Source: Halorubrum amylolyticum
GTDB taxonomy: Archaea; Halobacteriota; Halobacteria; Halobacteriales; Haloferacaceae
Direction of reading: 5' to 3'
Length of the DNA stretch: 40,177 bases
Assembly: GCF_004114995.1 (NCBI RefSeq)
Contig: NZ_SDJP01000013.1
Span: 1 to 40,177 of the forward strand
Position numbers and translations under genes: made by a program. Below the pieces are notes generated by a model. That model had not been told where the DNA came from. It saw nothing but the letters and a program-made list of their open reading frames with translations, and searched no databases. Below are positions 15,937 to 24,077 of the stretch, piece after piece (positions within the stretch are counted from its first letter, which is position 1; each line of letters begins with the position of its first letter).

Positions 15937-16533
15937 ATGAACGAGCGAGTCGCGGCGACCCTGCGCGAGGACCCGACGATGGCGCGGCTGATCGACCGAC
16001 ACGGCCCGCTGGCGGTCGAGCCGGCCGGCGACGAGTTCGCGCGCCTCTGCACCTCGATCGTGAACCAGCAGCTCTCGACCGCCTCCGCGGCGGCGATTCG
16101 CGAGCGATTTGTGGACACGCTCGGCGGCGATCCGACCCCGGATCGGGTGCTCGCGGCCGACGAGGACGACCTCCGCGAGGCGGGGCTCAGCGGCACGAAA
16201 GTCGAGTACCTGCGCGAGGTCGCCGGGGCCTTTAGCGACGGCGACCGCGACCTCACGCGCGAGGGGCTTGCAGACGCGAGCGACGAGACGGTCGTGGCCG
16301 CACTCACCGAGATCCGGGGCGTCGGCGAGTGGACCGCGCGGATGTACTGCATCTTCGCGCTCGGCCGCGAGGACGTGCTCCCGCTGGGCGATCTGGCCGT
16401 GCGGAAGGGGATCGAGCAGGTGTACAACGACGGCGCGGAGCTGACGCGCGCGGAGATGCGCGAGATCGGCGAGGCGTGGCGCCCCTACCGGAGCTACGGG
16501 ACGCGATACGTCTGGGCCGAGTACGAGTCCTGA
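15937..16533 (+). CDS. HhH-GPD DNA glycosylase, 3-methyladenine type
   Basis: The 198-residue base-excision repair protein has the AlkA-like all-helical fold. IVNQQLSTASAAAIRERF is at 41-58. The helix-hairpin-helix LTEIRGVGEWTARMYCIF is at 123-140. LPLGDLAVRKGI follows, with D152 as the catalytic aspartate. The tail WRPYRSYGTRYVWAEY matches the final helix of this family. It lacks the N-terminal AlkA domain and has no iron-sulfur cysteines, so it is a compact alkyl-base glycosylase rather than MutY or Nth. It is divergent from the fused beta-oxidation gene. The ATG at 15937 is the only plausible start. Confidence 0.88.
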   Translation: MNERVAATLREDPTMARLIDRHGPLAVEPAGDEFARLCTSIVNQQLSTASAAAIRERFVDTLGGDPTPDRVLAADEDDLREAGLSGTKVEYLREVAGAFSDGDRDLTREGLADASDETVVAALTEIRGVGEWTARMYCIFALGREDVLPLGDLAVRKGIEQVYNDGAELTRAEMREIGEAWRPYRSYGTRYVWAEYES

Positions 16534-16570
16534 AACGGGAAAAACGCGAGGTCGGTGCCGTCCGAGAGGC

Positions 16571-16924
16571 TTACTCGCCGTCCGACGCCGCGTACGTCTC
16601 CAGCGCCGCGAGCCGCCCGTCTTCGACCGAGAAGACGTCCACGAACGCGAATAGCTCGTCGCCGTCGGCGTCGAGCAGTCTCCCCCGAACGGCGACGCCC
16701 GGACCCTCTGGGTACACCGCGTCGACGGCGTGGGCCGTGTCGGTCATCGGGCGCCCGTCGCGCATGAACGCGACGAACCGGTCGCGTCCCTCGAAGGTGC
16801 GGTCGGGGCGCCGCTGGACGAACTCGGGATCGAGCAGGGCAGCGAGCCGGTCGTACTCGCCGGCGTCGAGCGCGTCGTAGTACGCGCGGACGGGACGGGC
16901 GTCGTCTGTTCGGGGCACGGTCAC
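16571..16924 (-). CDS. NTF2/SnoaL-like protein
   Basis: The 117-residue protein has the cone-shaped NTF2-like pattern. VRAYYDALDAGEYDRLAALLD forms the first helices, followed by GRDRFVAFMRD and strands VRGRLLDADGDELFAFVDVF and GRLAALETYA. Members are small ligand-binding proteins or isomerases; the substrate cannot be told. The start is a GTG at 16924 that overlaps the stop of the upstream PhoU/TrkA-C gene as GTGA, so the two are translationally coupled. Longer versions of the frame are Arg-rich shadow of the upstream gene. Confidence 0.8.
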   Translation of the reverse strand: MTVPRTDDARPVRAYYDALDAGEYDRLAALLDPEFVQRRPDRTFEGRDRFVAFMRDGRPMTDTAHAVDAVYPEGPGVAVRGRLLDADGDELFAFVDVFSVEDGRLAALETYAASDGE

Positions 16925-18126
16925 GCCGCCAGCGCCTCGAACTCCTCGGCCGAGGTGCGGGTCCCCTTCGAGATGACGGCGTCGCCGGCTCGGAGGGTGG
17001 TGTCGATGTCGTGGCCGACGAGCCACCCCTCGTCGGGCCGCCGGATCGCGATGACGCTCGTCGAGATGTCGGTCGCGGGAATCCCGTCCTCGATCCGAGT
17101 CCCGTCGAGGTCGCTTCCCTCACCGATCACGGTCCGGACGATGATCTCGTCGGACTCCTGGACCGCCATCTCCACCACCGGGTGGACGCCGATGTCGCGC
17201 ATGACGCCCTCCGTGATCTCCAAGGCGGCGTCGGAGATCTCCTCGGTCGCGACGCCGAGGTGGATCAGCCCACGCAGCGAGACGGGGTCGTCGGCCTCGC
17301 GGGCGGCCCGGAGCGTCCACGCCTCGAACCGGGACTGGAGCGCGTCGACCTCGATCTCCAGGTTCGACACCTCCTCGGCGAGCGCCTCGTTGTCGAACAG
17401 GACGGAGCCGTACGCCAGATCGACCGCCAGCTCCGAGAGGTCCTTCATCAACACGATGGAGTCGACCGCGCGCTCCAAGTCGTCGATGGCGGGCTCCGGG
17501 GGCTCGTCCGGCTCGAACGGGTCGCCGGTCAGCGTCGGGTGCACGTCTGCGACCCCCGTCTCCGGCCCGCGGAGGAGCGTCACGTCGCCGGCCTCGATCC
17601 GGGTCGTCGGACCGGGGTTGAGAATCCAGTCGTCGTCGCGCCGGATCGCGATGACGCGCACGCCCGTCTCCGACTCCAAATCGATGTCCTTCAGCGTCCG
17701 CCCCGCGTACGCGGAGTCGGGTGAGACGGTGCCACGGACCAGCGTCTCGACGCCTTCAGTGAGCGCGCCCCGCATCGCGTCGGGGAGGCCGATCTCCTCG
17801 GTGACGATCTTGGCGATGTCGCCGGCGGCGTCGGAGATCTTGTCCGCCGCGCCGATCACGCCGAGCACCGGCGCGAGCGTCTCGGCCTCGTCCGGGCTCC
17901 GCGCCGCGAGCATGAGGCTCATCCGCGCCCGCATCTGCAGCACGTCCATCCGGTGTTCCAGCTCGACGACCTCGTGGGCGATCGTCGGGCTCCCGTGGAG
18001 GACCGCGGAGTACGACAGGTCGATCAACAGCTCGGCGGTGTCCTTCATCTCCACGAGCAGGTCCTTCACGCTCGTCGGCTCGTACCGGACCGTCAGGGGT
18101 CCGTCCCGCCCGTCGAATCGTCCCAT
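16921..18126 (-). CDS. Duplicated PhoU/TrkA-C domain protein, potassium-channel-like regulator
   Basis: The 401-residue soluble protein has two repeats of a helical PhoU-like domain followed by a TrkA-C (RCK_C) domain. The first PhoU is about 14-110 and the first TrkA-C about 130-200 (RTLKDIDLESETGVRVIAIRR...AGDVTLLRG). The second PhoU is about 225-315 and the second TrkA-C about 325-395 (GTRIEDGIPATDISTSVIAIRR...AGDAVISKG). It matches COG3273-type proteins, thought to regulate K+ or other ion transport through ligand binding. No channel subunit is encoded nearby. A CTTTTACTC box about 25 bases upstream supports the ATG at 18126. It is coupled to the NTF2-like gene downstream. Confidence 0.87.
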   Translation of the reverse strand: MGRFDGRDGPLTVRYEPTSVKDLLVEMKDTAELLIDLSYSAVLHGSPTIAHEVVELEHRMDVLQMRARMSLMLAARSPDEAETLAPVLGVIGAADKISDAAGDIAKIVTEEIGLPDAMRGALTEGVETLVRGTVSPDSAYAGRTLKDIDLESETGVRVIAIRRDDDWILNPGPTTRIEAGDVTLLRGPETGVADVHPTLTGDPFEPDEPPEPAIDDLERAVDSIVLMKDLSELAVDLAYGSVLFDNEALAEEVSNLEIEVDALQSRFEAWTLRAAREADDPVSLRGLIHLGVATEEISDAALEITEGVMRDIGVHPVVEMAVQESDEIIVRTVIGEGSDLDGTRIEDGIPATDISTSVIAIRRPDEGWLVGHDIDTTLRAGDAVISKGTRTSAEEFEALAA

Positions 18127-18196
18127 GAGAAGTTCCTCTCCGGCTCCGAGTAAAAGGCTTGTCACGAGTCGCCCGCAGGTTCCGCGAACCGTCGTT

Positions 18197-18730
18197 TCAG
18201 GCGTCTTCGCCCGCGACGTAGGCGACCGAACGCTCGCCCGGATCTCCACGCTCGCCCGGATCGATCGGTTCGGCGAGGTCGACGAGCGCGAGCCACCGGA
18301 GGAGCCGGGCGGCGCGCTCGCCCCACGTCGCCTCCCAGTTCGGATCGCGGGCGCGGTCGTGTCGCGGTACCGACTCCCGCGTCGCCGCGAACAGGTCGTC
18401 GTGGATGAGCGGGTCCGCGGCCGAGGCGTCTCGAAGGGCAGCGAGCGCCTCCGGAACGAGGAGCACGCCCTCGCGAATCCCCTCGCGGACTCGCTCCGCG
18501 GTCGGCTCGGCGTCAGCCCGGACGAACCCGCGGGGCGTCTCCCGGACCAGCCCGAGCGCGCGCAGGAACGCCAGCCAGTCGTTCGCGGTCTGGCGGTCGG
18601 GGAGCCCCTGCCGCTCGCGGAGCCGGGCGCAGCAGTCGTCGGTGCTCCCGGGAACGAGCGGCACGGCTCGCTGGAACGCGCGGAGGTCGTCGAGCGAGTC
18701 GGGGGGTTCGGGGACGGGTTTGAGCCTCAT
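18197..18730 (-). CDS. Haloarchaeal protein of unknown function
   Basis: The 177-residue soluble, mostly helical protein has the appearance of a winged-helix-containing domain: LPDRQTANDWLAFLRALGLV followed by RGFVRADAEPT, near residues 47-75. The remainder is helical, and the tail carries a GERGDPGERS duplication. I do not recognise the family. It lies 37 bases downstream of mch on the same strand and is probably co-transcribed with it. A regulatory role is possible but rests only on the wHTH-like segment. Confidence 0.75.
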   Translation of the reverse strand: MRLKPVPEPPDSLDDLRAFQRAVPLVPGSTDDCCARLRERQGLPDRQTANDWLAFLRALGLVRETPRGFVRADAEPTAERVREGIREGVLLVPEALAALRDASAADPLIHDDLFAATRESVPRHDRARDPNWEATWGERAARLLRWLALVDLAEPIDPGERGDPGERSVAYVAGEDA

Positions 18731-18767
18731 CGTCGGGGGACGGGACGGGTCGACGCGGCGGCCGGCA

Positions 18768-19706
18768 TCAGCGGTAGCCGAACGACTCCGCCAGCAGCTC
18801 CTCGTCCGTCTCGCCGACCGTGTAGACGGGGCCGTCGACGACGTCGACGGTGACCTGCGCGGGGGCGAAGACGCGCTCGTCGACCTCGTAGAAGTCCCAG
18901 TCGGCCTCCTCGAACACCTCGACGAAGGGCGTCCCGTACTCCTCGCGGGCGGTCGAGACGATCTGGTCGAAGCGGTCGTCGTCGCGCGCGACCTGCAGGT
19001 GGACCTCCCCGCCGTACGCGAGGGCGTCGTTCGTCCGCCCCATCGCCAGGTCCTCGTCGCGGGTGGCCGGGGCCATCGGCGCCGAACCGGAGGCGTGGAG
19101 CACGTCGGTCGGCTCGTAGCCGAGCTCCAGCAGGCGGAAGACGGCGAGCTCCGCGGCGCGGGCCGCGGTGGCGACCGAACCCGCGGTCGAGCCGGTCGCG
19201 TACGCCGGCAGGAACACGCCCTCGGCGTCGACCTCGGCGAGGTCGGCGACGTGTTCGGCGACCTCCTCGGTCGGGAGCGTCGTCGACTCGACGGCGAGCG
19301 TCGCGAACTCCGAGGAGTCGTAGTAGCCGACGCGCTCGAACTCGGTCTCCTGTCCGACGAGCGCCCGGGCCGGCCCAGAGCCGAGCCCCTCGAAGCCGGA
19401 GTCGAAGGCGAGTTCCCAGCCGGCCTTCTGCGAGCAGAGCAGCGCGATCGCTGGGTGGTCGGTCGACAGCTCGACGTACTGACGCGGCGCGCCCGCGACC
19501 TCGCCCATGCGGGTGCGGAGGTTCGCGAGCCCGGCGGTCTGGATCTCGGCGAGCAGCAGTCCCGCCTCGACGCCGCCCGCGGCGTCGACGCCGAAGTCGA
19601 CGACGGTGGCGCCGTTGTCCAGCTCGTAGCCGACGACGTCGAGCTCGCCGGCGAAGTCGAGCGCCTCGTCGACGAGCTCGATCGCGGTCCGGTTGATGCT
19701 TTCCAT
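18768..19706 (-). CDS. mch: Methenyltetrahydromethanopterin cyclohydrolase
   Basis: The 312-residue enzyme interconverts methenyl- and formyl-tetrahydromethanopterin. In non-methanogenic haloarchaea it belongs to the folate/pterin one-carbon pool. Diagnostic stretches are ELDNGATVVDFGVDAAGGVEAG near residue 28, LSTDHPAIALLCSQKAGW near 80, and VLHASGSAPMAPATRDEDLAMGRTND near 205. Length equals the family norm. The start has a CCTTAACG box 23-30 bases upstream. The gene downstream on the same strand is unrecognised and the upstream zinc-ribbon gene is separated by 63 bases. Confidence 0.95.
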   Translation of the reverse strand: MESINRTAIELVDEALDFAGELDVVGYELDNGATVVDFGVDAAGGVEAGLLLAEIQTAGLANLRTRMGEVAGAPRQYVELSTDHPAIALLCSQKAGWELAFDSGFEGLGSGPARALVGQETEFERVGYYDSSEFATLAVESTTLPTEEVAEHVADLAEVDAEGVFLPAYATGSTAGSVATAARAAELAVFRLLELGYEPTDVLHASGSAPMAPATRDEDLAMGRTNDALAYGGEVHLQVARDDDRFDQIVSTAREEYGTPFVEVFEEADWDFYEVDERVFAPAQVTVDVVDGPVYTVGETDEELLAESFGYR

Positions 19707-19769
19707 ACGCCGGTGTACTCGCTCACCCGTTAAGGGGTTTGTCAGTCGGCCGCGAACTCCCGCGAGCGC

Positions 19770-20231
19770 TCACCAGAAGCCCCCGTCGGAGTCCCCCGAG
19801 CCGCCCGAGCCCCTCGGTCCGCCCGGACCGCCCGGACCACGCGGGCCTCCCGGACGCGGATCGGGATCGATCTCCACCAGCTCCGACTCCGCGCGCGGGT
19901 CGATCTCGCGACCCTCCTCGTACCGAACGAACGAGAGGTAGAAGGGCTCGCCGCAGCCGATGCCCTGGGCGTCCGGCTCCCGATAGGGCTCGTCGCCGCC
20001 CACGTCTGACCCGCGGACGCCGTCGTGCGGGTCCCAGTCGACGCCGTCGCTCTCGCCGCAGACGAACCGGACGCCGTCGGCGTCGTCGCCATCGAACGCT
20101 CCCGTCGGGGCCACGTACGACCACCCTTCGAGGGGGTACGGCGTCACCGACTTGTCCGCGAGGTAGCCGTCGCGCTCCAGTTCGACGAGGGTCCCGCAGT
20201 GCGGACAGTAGTAGGTGACCGGGTAGCCCAT
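19770..20231 (-). CDS. Zinc-ribbon protein with collagen-like Gly/Pro tail
   Basis: The 153-residue protein opens MGYPVTYYCPHCGTLVELERDGY, giving a CxxC knuckle at C9 and C12. Other cysteines at about 58 (FVCGE) and 93 (IGCGE) could complete a zinc site. The centre has aromatic and acidic segments of unknown fold. The last 25 residues are almost only Gly, Pro, Arg and Ser (PGGPRGPGGPGGPRGSGGSG) and end in GGFW. I do not know the function. TTTATAAA lies 20-27 bases upstream of the start. The structured non-coding block lies immediately upstream on the opposite side of this promoter. Confidence 0.78.
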   Translation of the reverse strand: MGYPVTYYCPHCGTLVELERDGYLADKSVTPYPLEGWSYVAPTGAFDGDDADGVRFVCGESDGVDWDPHDGVRGSDVGGDEPYREPDAQGIGCGEPFYLSFVRYEEGREIDPRAESELVEIDPDPRPGGPRGPGGPGGPRGSGGSGDSDGGFW

Positions 20232-20250
20232 GCGGATCGTACGGACGTCG

Positions 20251-20258
20251 TTTATAAA
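20251..20258 (-). promoter_or_regulatory. TATA box of the zinc-ribbon gene
   Basis: TTTATAAA lies 20-27 bases upstream of the ATG at 20231, consistent with leaderless initiation. Confidence 0.7.
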
Positions 20259-20303
20259 GGAGCGTCGGCAGGTGTGCCGCTGACCCGGTCACGGTCACTA
20301 TCG

Positions 20304-20575
20304 CATATAACTAGCTGTGCGGTGGCGCGCGCCTCCGAGCGCCCTAATAAGGGCGCGAGGAGCGCCGCGCGAGGGAGTCGGTCGTCCGGAGCAACGCGGA
20401 GGGCGACCGACGAGGCTGGGGAGGCGTGAGGTGTGGTTGCTGTGCGGGGCGGGACTCAAAGGGGCAGCCGCGAGGACGGCGCAGGTGACGCAAGCACTGC
20501 AGGGAGCGAGCATCGCGAGCGACTGAAGCGCACAGCGAACGTGCGCCGTCCTCGCGGCTGGGGCTTTGGAGGGGC
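20304..20575 (+). ncRNA. Hairpin-dense block with its own TATA-like box, possible structured RNA or repeat element
   Basis: No coding frame is convincing here. A CATATAAC box at 20304-20311 predicts transcription from about 20333. Hairpin 1: GCGCCCT (20339-20345) pairs with AGGGCGC (20350-20356) around AATA, then facing GA/GA, then TCC with GGA. Hairpin 2: GTCGGTCG (20377-20384) pairs with CGACCGAC (20404-20411), extended by three pairs. Hairpin 3: a perfect 19-bp pairing of 20465-20483 with 20542-20560, then a facing GGG/GGG internal loop, then CTCAAAG pairing with CTTTG-GAG. It could be a transcribed RNA, or a dispersed palindromic element of the kind I vaguely recall between Halorubrum genes. 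Which of these it is cannot be decided here. Confidence 0.5.
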
Positions 20576-20610
20576 CACCGCGGAGTCGTCGATCACGTAT
20601 AAACCACCGA

Positions 20611-21162
20611 TCAGTGAAACCCGCGGTCCACGTCGTCCTCGTCGATCAGGTCCTCGAGTTCGGCAGAGAGCAGCTCCTCGGCCTCCTCGAAGGTGTCCGA
20701 GAGCTCGTCGAGTTCGTCCGGGCGCCCGTCGAACTCGTAGTCCATCGGGCCGAACGCCGGCGAGTCGATCGCCTCCATCACGTCCTCGAACAGGTGGTCC
20801 GGGCTGGTGGGCGCTTCGGCGTGGACCTTCAGCGTCTCGCGCAGCCGAGTCGCGGCGTCCTCGGCCTCAGACTCGTCCTCCGGCGGCGACTGCACCGCGA
20901 ACCGCCCGGCCGACTCCTCGTCCGGGAGCAGGGGGTCGAGCTCGTCGTCCACGCTGCGGGTGATCCGCGCGCCCACCCCGCGGAGGTCGCGGGGGTTCTT
21001 CGCGTACGTTTTGAGGTGGTAGACGCCGACGCCCGGGTGGCCGAAGTAGAGGTCCTCACCGAGCCCCTCGCGTCTGGAGCCCGCGACCGCGCGCCAGCCG
21101 TCGGGGTCGGTCGAGTCGCTCGCGACGTCGGCGAGGATGTCGTCCCAGTCTCGCACGCGCAT
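20611..21162 (-). CDS. Acidic haloarchaeal protein of unknown function
   Basis: The 183-residue protein begins MRVRDWDDILADVASDS. It contains a compact N-terminal part with EDLYFGHPGVGVYHLKTYAKNP and GVGARITRSVDDELDPLLP (about 35-80). A helical, very acidic C-terminal half ends DLIDEDDVDRGFH. It looks like one of the haloarchaea-only DUF families (DUF57xx series), but I cannot name it with certainty. Gly-His-Pro and Tyr-Lys clusters suggest a conserved pocket. It is divergent from the dna2 gene with about 100 bases between starts. The ATG at 21162 is preferred over upstream in-frame starts, which add basic shadow sequence. Confidence 0.8.
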   Translation of the reverse strand: MRVRDWDDILADVASDSTDPDGWRAVAGSRREGLGEDLYFGHPGVGVYHLKTYAKNPRDLRGVGARITRSVDDELDPLLPDEESAGRFAVQSPPEDESEAEDAATRLRETLKVHAEAPTSPDHLFEDVMEAIDSPAFGPMDYEFDGRPDELDELSDTFEEAEELLSAELEDLIDEDDVDRGFH

Positions 21163-21265
21163 GTCAGCGTGTACTACGCGGGCAGCGGCGCATGAGCGTG
21201 TCGGTCCCGGCCGGTCGGGATCGGAGCTATCGCCCCACCGACAGCGTTTTTCGAGGGCGCCGCCG

Positions 21266-24040
21266 ATGACGGCCGTGAACGTTCGGGGGCCGATCCTCTC
21301 CGTCGGGGAGGCGCGGACGGTGTCGACGTCGTACGGGGATCGGGAGCTTCGCGAGCTTCGGGTCCGCCCCGACCGCGGCGCGGGCGACGCGGTCGACGTG
21401 ACGCTGTGGGGCAAGTGGACCGAGACCGCCGAGCACGCCGAGCCGGGCATGGAGCTGCTGGTCACCGACGCCGAGGCGGACGAGTTCGGCGGCGTGACGG
21501 GGTACGCCACCACCGGCGACTCGTGGGTCGTGCTCGAACCCGACTTCCTCGTCGACGTGACCGGGATCCGGTCGTGGGTGCAGTGCCCGCGGATGTACTA
21601 CCTGAACAAGCTCTCCGGGATTCCGCTGAACTATCCCGTGGTCAAGGGGACCGTCGTCCACGAGGTGTTCGGCGACCTGCTGCGCGGGATGGAGCTGGAG
21701 GCGTCCGTCGCCGACCGCGTCGACGAGGCCGGACTCGAACTCGGCCTGCTGGGGTACGAGCCCGAGGAGGTCGCCGACGAGGTGCGCCGCAACGCCGCCG
21801 CGATCGAGGGGTGGCTCTCGCAGGGGACGTTGACCGACGAGGACACGTGGCGATCGGAATTCACCCTCATCTCGCCGACGTTCGGCCTGAAGGGACGGGC
21901 CGACGCGCTCCGCCGCGGGACCCCCGTCGAGCTGAAGACCGGGAAGAACACCAAGCGGGAGCCGCGCTTCCACGACAAAATTCAGGCGGCCTGCTACGCG
22001 CTCATGTTAGAGGAGCGCGGCGTCGACCCGGACATCGGAACCCTCCTCTACACGAAGAACACCGCGCTCGATCGCAACGAGGCGTCTGGCGATCTGGCGC
22101 CCGCCAAGGAGTTCTCGGTCGGGCGCGGTCTGCTGGAGTTCGTCGTCCGCGAGCGCAACGCCCTCGCGGCGATGGAGTGGCGCGCGCTCGACGACCCCGG
22201 CGAGCGTCCCACGGTCCCGACCGGGTACGAGGCCGACGCGAAGTGCGAGTACTGCTTCGAGCAGGACACCTGCATGGTCGTCTCCGGTCGGCTCGATCAG
22301 GAGTCGAAGGCGGGGTCGGTCGGCACGCCGGTTCCCGACGAGGAGCGCGACTACTTCGACCGGTTCTACGTCGCCCTCGAGGAGGAGCGCCGCGAGACCC
22401 ACGCCGAGTACCGGAAGCTGTGGGAGCAGACGCCCGCGGAGCGCGCCGCGGACGACCGCGCGCTCATCGACCTCGAACCGGTCTCCCAGACCGAGATCGA
22501 CGACGCCCGGTGGGAGCTCCGCGCCCGCAAGCCGGACGACGCCGTCTCGAAGCTCCGCGAGGGCGACGTGGCGCTCGCGAGCGACGGCGACCCCGTGTCG
22601 GGCCACGGCGAACTGGGTCGGATCACCGCGCTCTCCGGGGACGAGGTCGTCGTCGAGACGGACGAACCGGTCGAGCTCCGGCGGCTCGACGTGTACCCCT
22701 CGGAGATCTCCGTCGACCGCTCGCTCACCGCGCTCCACGACGCGATCCTGAAGGGGAGCGAGGCGCGCAAGGACGTGCTGTTCGGGCGGCGCGAGCCCGA
22801 GTTCCGGGCGGAGGGCGAGCGCCCGTCGGGAGCGCCCGGGAGCGACGACCCGGACGCCCCCGACGCCTACATCGACAACAACGACGCCCAGAACGAGGCC
22901 GTCGAACTCGCCGTCGACGCCGAGGACTGCGCGCTGATCCACGGGCCGCCGGGCACCGGGAAGACGTACACGATCGCGCGGACGATCCGCGCGCTCGTCG
23001 CCGAGGGGAACCGCGTGTTGCTCTCGGCGTTCACCAACCGCGCGGTCGACAACGCGCTCGAAGCGCTCCGGGATCAGGGGTTCGAAGACTGGGTCGCGTC
23101 CGCGCGACCGGATGGAGCCGGTGAAACCGGCGGAATCCTCCGCGTCGGGACCGAGACCGGCGTCCGCGGCGACATGCAGGACGTGCGGCTCGTCCAGCGC
23201 GGCGACCCCAACGCGAAGGCCGCCGAGCTGCGGGACGCGCCGGTCGTCGCCGCCACCACCGCGGCCTGCGGCTCCCGCGTCCTCCGCGAGTGCGAGTTCG
23301 ACGTGGCGCTCGTCGACGAGGCCTCCCAGCTCACGGAGCCGGGCACCCACGCCGCGATCAACCGCGCCGACCGGTTCGTGCTCGTGGGCGACCACGAGCA
23401 GCTCCCGCCGGTCGTGCGGGCGGAAAACGACCTGCAGACCTCCCTCTTCCAGCGGCTCATCGAGACGCACCCAGACGCGAGCGTCATGCTCGACCGCCAG
23501 TACCGGATGAGCCAGCGCATTCAGGCGTTCGCCTCCGCCGAGTTCTACGACGGCGCGCTCCGCCCGGCGACCCCTCAAGTCGCGGGCCAGAGCCTCCGAG
23601 ACCTCGGCGTCGACCCCGCCGACCTCCCCGCGGGGCTCGCGGACGGCGTGAGCTTCGTCGATCCCGACGGGAGCCGCGACGGCAACCGGAACGTCCGGGA
23701 GGCCGAGCGCGTCGCCGAGGTCGTCGACGCCTACGTCGCCGCCGGCGTCGACCCGGACGACATCGGCGTCATCGCCCCGTTCCGCGCGCAGGTCGCCGAG
23801 ATCGGTCGGCGCACCCCGGTCACCGTCGACACGGTCGACCGCTTCCAGGGCTCATCGAAGGAGGTGATCGTCGTCTCGCTCGTCGCGACCGGCGACCTCG
23901 ACGGCCCGATCTTCGAGGACCACCGGCGGATAAACGTCGCGCTCACCCGGGCGAAAAAGCAGCTGACGCTGGTCGGCGACGCCGACGCGCTCGGCTCCGA
24001 CCCCTTCTACGCGCGCATGTTGGCGTGGGCGCGTCGGTGA
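21266..24040 (+). CDS. dna2: Dna2-type nuclease-helicase with iron-sulfur RecB/Cas4 nuclease
   Basis: The 924-residue enzyme carries three parts. An N-terminal OB-like region spans about 1-90. A Cas4/RecB-type PD-(D/E)xK nuclease spans about 95-340: H132 in GTVVHEVF, D212 in GRADAL, E222 and K224 in VELKTGK, and four cluster cysteines C107, C327, C330 and C336. An SF1B helicase follows, with Walker A GPPGTGKT (560-567), DEASQ (684-688), GDHEQLPPV, a Tyr-Arg motif RQYRMSQRI, TVDRFQGSSKEV and VALTRAKKQL. All catalytic residues are present. It would cleave single-stranded flaps and 5' or 3' tails in Okazaki-fragment maturation or end resection. The ATG at 21266 begins the OB-like region. Confidence 0.92.
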   Translation: MTAVNVRGPILSVGEARTVSTSYGDRELRELRVRPDRGAGDAVDVTLWGKWTETAEHAEPGMELLVTDAEADEFGGVTGYATTGDSWVVLEPDFLVDVTGIRSWVQCPRMYYLNKLSGIPLNYPVVKGTVVHEVFGDLLRGMELEASVADRVDEAGLELGLLGYEPEEVADEVRRNAAAIEGWLSQGTLTDEDTWRSEFTLISPTFGLKGRADALRRGTPVELKTGKNTKREPRFHDKIQAACYALMLEERGVDPDIGTLLYTKNTALDRNEASGDLAPAKEFSVGRGLLEFVVRERNALAAMEWRALDDPGERPTVPTGYEADAKCEYCFEQDTCMVVSGRLDQESKAGSVGTPVPDEERDYFDRFYVALEEERRETHAEYRKLWEQTPAERAADDRALIDLEPVSQTEIDDARWELRARKPDDAVSKLREGDVALASDGDPVSGHGELGRITALSGDEVVVETDEPVELRRLDVYPSEISVDRSLTALHDAILKGSEARKDVLFGRREPEFRAEGERPSGAPGSDDPDAPDAYIDNNDAQNEAVELAVDAEDCALIHGPPGTGKTYTIARTIRALVAEGNRVLLSAFTNRAVDNALEALRDQGFEDWVASARPDGAGETGGILRVGTETGVRGDMQDVRLVQRGDPNAKAAELRDAPVVAATTAACGSRVLRECEFDVALVDEASQLTEPGTHAAINRADRFVLVGDHEQLPPVVRAENDLQTSLFQRLIETHPDASVMLDRQYRMSQRIQAFASAEFYDGALRPATPQVAGQSLRDLGVDPADLPAGLADGVSFVDPDGSRDGNRNVREAERVAEVVDAYVAAGVDPDDIGVIAPFRAQVAEIGRRTPVTVDTVDRFQGSSKEVIVVSLVATGDLDGPIFEDHRRINVALTRAKKQLTLVGDADALGSDPFYARMLAWARR

Positions 24041-24077
24041 AAGGAGCGGTCGGCGCCCCGTTCGGTCTTGGTCGGGC

